From NCBI GenBank assembly GCA_020850375.1, contig JADZET010000011.1, positions 1 to 10,516 on the forward strand: a DNA stretch of 10,516 nucleotides, read 5' to 3'. The translations under genes were made by a program, and so were the position numbers. The notes below the pieces were generated by a model, which saw only the letters and a program-made list of their open reading frames with translations, did not search any database and was not told where the DNA came from. Source of the DNA: Phycisphaeraceae bacterium (GTDB lineage: Bacteria > Planctomycetota > Phycisphaerae > Phycisphaerales > Phycisphaeraceae). Of this stretch, positions 6,710 to 10,516 are shown in pieces; the first letter of the stretch is position 1; every line of letters starts with the position of its first letter.

Positions 6710-6713
<4 letters not shown>
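6447..6713 (+). CDS. Unknown 88-residue single-span membrane protein
   Basis: No family is recognised. The start ATG at 6447 overlaps the YqjE stop (ATGA), and the stop TGA (6711-6713) overlaps the mtnA start ATG (6710-6712), so the gene is held between two coupling overlaps; this is the best evidence that it is real. The protein begins MISPPEQLRRAKLAL, has a Cys-Pro-Cys (33-35) just before a hydrophobic segment (about 36-50), then a Trp/Arg-rich stretch (51-71). E. coli has a third small gene, yqjK, after yqjE; this could fill the same place, but no clear sequence similarity was seen. The last 20 residues look unconstrained. An ATG at 6423 would add eight residues and overlap more. Confidence 0.6.
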
Positions 6714-7800
<1,087 letters not shown>

Positions 7801-7804
<4 letters not shown>

Positions 7805-9249
7805 ACCTTGAGATCCACTTTCTGTGTGAGCCTGCCGCGATACCGCTGGCGGATGGGCTCGACCACCTGCTGGATGAATTCCTCGACCTGCTTCGGCGCC
7901 CGGCCGACGAACTCGCCCTGCGTCATCGCCGCCCCCAGGTCCACGCCGGCGAAGACCTTCTCCCTACCCAGCCGTTCGAGCAGGTCGTTCTCCGCCCCCT
8001 CTTCCTTGACGCGTTGAGCCGCCGCCTGGGCATGCCGACGGATCAACTCGTGCACTTCCTGACGGTCCGCCCCGCGGGCCACCGCCGCCATCATGAGGTT
8101 CTCGCTGGCCATGAAGGGCAGCTCCGCCGCCAGGTTCGCCGCGATCCGTTTGGGGTAGACGACCAACCCGCTGGTGACGTTGATCAGGATGTCCAGCGCC
8201 CCATCCAGGGCCAGGAACGGCTCGGGCAGCGTCAGCCGGCGCGTGCTCGAATCGTCGAGCGTGCGCTCCATCCACTGCTCCGCCGCCGTGACGAAGGGCG
8301 TCTGCGTCAGGCCGATGACGAACCGGCAGAGCCCGCAGATCCGCTCGCATCGCATCGGGTTGCGCTTGTAGGGCATGGCCGACGAGCCGATCTGGTCAGC
8401 CTCGAAGGGCTCCTCGACCTCCTTGCGATGGGCCAGCAGGCGAACGTCCGTGGCGAACTTCGCCGCCGCCGCCGCCACCGCCGCCAGGCTCGACGTGACC
8501 AGACCATCGACCACGCGCGGGTAGGTCTGGCTGGTGATCATGTGCACCCGATCGGCCGGCCAGTTGAGCTTGCCCGCGATCAGCTGGTCAAGCTCCAGGC
8601 ACTTGCGATGCGCCTCGGGCGTCTCCCCACCGAAGAGCGACAGGAACGACGCCTGCGTGCCCGTCGTCCCCTTGGCCCCGCGCAGCCGCAGCGTGCCCAG
8701 GCGATACTCAATCTCCTCCAATCCCAGCGAAAGGTCATACGCCCACTGCGCCGCCCTTCGCCCCACCGTCGTCGGTTGCGCCGGCTGAAGGTGCGTGAAC
8801 GCCAGCGTGGCCAGATCCCGCCGCTCCCAGGCGAACTTGGCCAACTGATCGATTCCCGACGCCAGCTTGGCCGCGATCAGCTCCAGCGCGTCGCGGATCT
8901 GGAGCATCTCCGTGTTGCAGTTGACGTACTGGCTCGTCGCCCCGAGGTGGATGATCGGCTTGGCGCCCGGGGCCTGCTCGCCCAGGGCGTGGACATGCGC
9001 CATCACGTCGTGCCGGAGCTTCTTTTCGAACTCCGCCGCCCGCTCGTAGTTCACGTCGTCTAAATGAGCCCGCAGCTGAGCGATCTGCTCATCCGTGATC
9101 GGCAGCCCCAGTTCCTTCTCCGCCTCGGCCAGGGCCAGCCAGAGCCGTCGCCAGGTGGAGAACTTGCGCTGGGGCGACCAGATCGCCTGCATGGCGGCCG
9201 ATGCGTTTCGCTCACTTAACGCGCTGTGGTACGCAAGGGGGTCGAGCAT
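7801..9249 (-). CDS. purB: Adenylosuccinate lyase, animal-like subgroup
   Basis: A 482-residue fumarase/aspartase-superfamily enzyme. It performs two steps of purine synthesis: SAICAR to AICAR plus fumarate, and adenylosuccinate to AMP plus fumarate. Landmarks: KPIIHLGATSQYV (97-109), FTHLQPAQPTTVG (151-163) with catalytic His153, GAKGTTGTQASF (191-202), EEPFEADQIGSSAMPYKRNPM (279-299), the mobile signature loop with Ser289/Ser290, and ERTLDDSSTRR (328-338). Length and many segments (KGTTGTQASF, GLVVYPK, ELPFMASEN, GAENDLLERL) recall vertebrate ADSL (about 484 residues) more than the shorter Bacillus-type PurB. The ATG at 9249 is favoured by homology; upstream there is only a weak GGAAA ribosome site. 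Its TAA stop overlaps the mtnA TAG on the opposite strand. No other purine gene is nearby. Confidence 0.95.
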
Positions 9250-9282
9250 GGCTTTTTCCGTGATGGAACCACCCGACGAGCG

Positions 9283-9311
9283 TTGACCGCCGGGCGAACG
9301 AGGGTCATAGT
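9283..9311 (+). promoter_or_regulatory. Candidate sigma70-type promoter of the ECF sigma factor gene
   Basis: TTGACC (9283-9288; 5/6 to consensus) and CATAGT (9306-9311; 4/6) are 17 bases apart in the 100-base divergent gap between purB and the sigma gene. Transcription would begin near 9318, about 32 bases before the ATG at 9350. It looks like a housekeeping promoter, not the GAAC/TC type many ECF factors use on themselves, so autoregulation is not evident. purB must start leftward from the same gap, so the two promoters probably interlock. Confidence 0.5.
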
Positions 9312-9349
9312 AGCACTCGGCCGACCGGAATGCCCCTCGGCCTTATTCC

Positions 9350-10108
9350 ATGGACAAACCTTCCCCCGACGCCGCGCCGCTGCAGACCCCGGAAAAGCCG
9401 GAGCGCCCCGACTATCCGGGGGCGCTTCCGGGGGTCGGTGCGCTTCCGGGGGTGGGGGCGACGCCTGGCGGGATCAGCCAGCTCGAGGACCGCATCCGCG
9501 GCGGCGACCGCGCCGCCCTGGCCCAGGCCCTCGAGCAGCAGCAGCGCCGCCTCTACAACCTGGTCCTGCGCATGGTCGGCCACCGTGACGACGCCGCCGA
9601 GGTCGCCCAGGAGGCCATGCTCAAGATTGTCCAGCACATCCACGACTTCAAGGGCCGGTCCAGCCTGGGCACGTGGATGACTCGCATCGCGATGAATCTG
9701 GCCCTGACGTTCCTCCGCAAGCGGGCCCGCCGGCAGACCGTCAGCCTCGACGCCCCTCTGGCCCAGGCCGGTGCGGGCGAGTCGGCATCGAACCTGAGTC
9801 TTCGCGACCAACTGGCCGATTTCCGGGAACCGCCGCCCGGCCACAGCGTCGAAATGGATGAGCTGCGCCGCCAGCTCTGGGCCGGCCTGCAGGGCCTGGA
9901 GGACGAGGCCCGGGCTGTCCTGGTCCTGCGAGACGTGGGGCAGATGGACTACCCGCAGATCGCCGAGGTCCTGGGCATCCCCCTGGGGACCGTGAAGAGC
10001 CGGCTCTTCCGCGCCCGCCTGGCCCTGCGCGAACAAATCGCCCACCCCCCCGGAAGTCCCGCCCCCGCCCCCGGAAGCGCCCCCCAGAGCCCAGGATCCA
10101 GCGCCTAG
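9350..10108 (+). CDS. ECF-type RNA polymerase sigma factor
   Basis: A 252-residue sigma70-family protein of ECF (group IV) layout. Region sigma2 spans about 64-128 (YNLVLRMVG, then DDAAEVAQEAMLKI, then GTWMTRIAMNLALTFLRKR, the DNA-melting and -10 recognition helices). A 45-residue linker follows, then sigma4 at about 176-228 (LEDEARAVLVLRDV, then YPQIAEVLGIPLGTVKSRLFRAR, the -35 recognition helix-turn-helix). No sigma3 or sigma1.1 is present. Unusual are the Pro/Gly-rich N-terminal 40 residues and the C-terminal 22 residues (rich in Pro, Gly, Ser and Ala), both encoded by the dispersed 10-mer repeat; typical ECF factors are about 180-200 residues. The start has no obvious ribosome site. A putative anti-sigma gene begins 19 bases downstream, supporting a membrane-signal-responsive role with unknown regulon. 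Confidence 0.93.
   Translation: MDKPSPDAAPLQTPEKPERPDYPGALPGVGALPGVGATPGGISQLEDRIRGGDRAALAQALEQQQRRLYNLVLRMVGHRDDAAEVAQEAMLKIVQHIHDFKGRSSLGTWMTRIAMNLALTFLRKRARRQTVSLDAPLAQAGAGESASNLSLRDQLADFREPPPGHSVEMDELRRQLWAGLQGLEDEARAVLVLRDVGQMDYPQIAEVLGIPLGTVKSRLFRARLALREQIAHPPGSPAPAPGSAPQSPGSSA
9425..9452 (+). repeat. Paired dispersed 10-mer repeat at the sigma factor N-terminus
   Basis: Two copies of CTTCCGGGGG (reverse complement of CCCCCGGAAG) at 9425-9434 and 9443-9452, 18 bases apart, inside a longer tandem duplication that encodes two copies of ALPGVG (residues 25-30 and 31-36). The frame is Leu-Pro-Gly, different from the Ser-Gly-Gly frame in the SNF2 gene, although the DNA is the same. Confidence 0.75.
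10047..10077 (+). repeat. Paired dispersed 10-mer repeat at the sigma factor C-terminus
   Basis: Exact CCCCCGGAAG copies at 10047-10056 and 10068-10077, 21 bases apart, encode the tail PPGSPAPAPGSAP (residues 233-245) after the last sigma4 helix. Relative to the coding strand the repeat is inverted compared with the N-terminal pair in the same gene. Confidence 0.75.
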
Positions 10109-10116
10109 CCTTGACC

Positions 10117-10121
10117 AGGAG
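10117..10121 (+). promoter_or_regulatory. Ribosome binding site deciding a TTG start
   Basis: AGGAG lies six bases before the TTG at 10128-10130. It is the best ribosome site in the region after the sigma stop, and the first in-frame ATG (10179) would cut off the conserved-looking helix DPEWLLSYIEGEM, so TTG is chosen as the start. Confidence 0.65.
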
Positions 10122-10127
10122 CCACGC

Positions 10128-10516
10128 TTGCCCGACATCTACGATCCAGAATGGCTTCTGTCCTACATCGAGGGCGAGATGTCCCCGAAGGACGCCGCCG
10201 CGCTGGAAGAGCAGCTCCAGCGTGACCCCCGCCTGGCCCGCCTCGTCGAGGAACTCCGCCAGGACCGCCGACTCCTGCGCAGCACGCCGTTGGAGCGTGA
10301 GCCGGCCGACCTGCTCGAGCGGGCCATGAACTACCTCGAGCGTCAGCTCCTGCTCGGCGGCCCGGAGGTCATCGCCAACCTCGACCGCCGTGAATCCCGC
10401 ACCAACGTCTCGCGCTGGCTGGCCGTCTCGGGCCTGGCCGCCCTGGTCGTTCTGAGCGCCGCCCTCCTGGTCGTCACCCTCGTCGACACCGAGAACCTCC
10501 ACCGCATCGTCACCCA
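10128..10516 (+). CDS. Putative membrane-anchored anti-sigma factor (3' end outside window)
   Basis: The reading frame from TTG at 10128 stays open to the window edge (129 codons). Residues 8-60 form an Asp/Glu/Arg-rich helical domain: WLLSYIEGEMSPKDAAALEE, then DPRLARLVEELRQDRRLL. This resembles the N-terminal anti-sigma domain common in planctomycetes and other bacteria, where a short helix pair binds the sigma factor. There is no HxxxCxxC zinc motif, so it is not a ZAS-type member. One transmembrane helix follows at about 97-119, starting with Arg-Trp and ending before Asp120. The C-terminal sensor part is cut off. The gene begins 19 bases after the ECF sigma stop with its own ribosome site, so co-transcription is expected. 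The assignment rests on layout and context more than on sequence recognition. Confidence 0.75.
   Translation, partial: MPDIYDPEWLLSYIEGEMSPKDAAALEEQLQRDPRLARLVEELRQDRRLLRSTPLEREPADLLERAMNYLERQLLLGGPEVIANLDRRESRTNVSRWLAVSGLAALVVLSAALLVVTLVDTENLHRIVT

Noticed and set aside
8014..9063. A 349-codon plus-strand frame opposite purB
   Set aside because: purB is unambiguous and the antisense product is Arg/Leu-rich without motifs.
9425..10077. CRISPR array or integron-like repeats
   Set aside because: The repeat units are only 10 bases, lie in coding sequence and have no regular unique spacers.
9305..10138. Long minus-strand frames opposite the sigma factor gene
   Set aside because: They have repetitive Gly/Ala/Arg composition mirroring the sigma coding sequence, with no ribosome site or domain.

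Overview
The window is GC-rich bacterial chromosomal DNA with high-GC codon use throughout. It carries a prepilin gene fragment, a SWIM-SNF2 helicase-like protein, small membrane proteins of the DUF1328, entericidin, YqjD and YqjE types, and an ECF sigma factor followed by a transmembrane anti-sigma-like gene. That mix, with an adenylosuccinate lyase of the animal-like subgroup, suggests a member of the Planctomycetota (perhaps Phycisphaerae-like). This lineage call is inference from gene content; no rRNA or other marker is present.

Layout from left to right: (1) the 5' end of a type IV prepilin-like gene on the minus strand (1-132); (2) about 410 bases without a convincing gene, holding palindromes and a twin hairpin; (3) a large minus-strand SNF2-family ATPase with an N-terminal SWIM zinc-binding motif (544-4200); (4) a divergent CPBP-family intramembrane protease on the plus strand (4375-5250); (5) a run of six plus-strand genes: DUF1328 membrane protein, entericidin-like lipoprotein, YqjD/ElaB-like protein, YqjE-like protein, an 88-residue unknown membrane protein, and mtnA (5398-7804); (6) purB on the minus strand (7801-9249), whose stop codon overlaps that of mtnA; (7) an ECF sigma factor (9350-10108) and a TTG-initiated, membrane-anchored putative anti-sigma factor that runs off the right edge.

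The small-gene run looks like an envelope or general-stress cassette, because E. coli relatives of these families (YqjD/ElaB, EcnB) are stress- or stationary-phase-linked. It is translationally coupled through ATGA overlaps to the methionine-salvage gene mtnA. The sigma/anti-sigma pair is probably a separate signalling unit.

Three non-coding patterns stand out. First, the 10-mer CCCCCGGAAG occurs eight times on the two strands together, mostly in pairs, inside three different genes and in different frames or orientations, always in phase-preserving spacing. Second, at both ends of the CPBP gene there is an intrinsic-terminator-like hairpin whose loop holds the -35 element of a candidate promoter firing the opposite way. 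Third, two adjacent hairpins downstream of the SNF2 gene differ by a compensated base pair. No CRISPR array, tRNA, rRNA, insertion sequence or defence system was seen.
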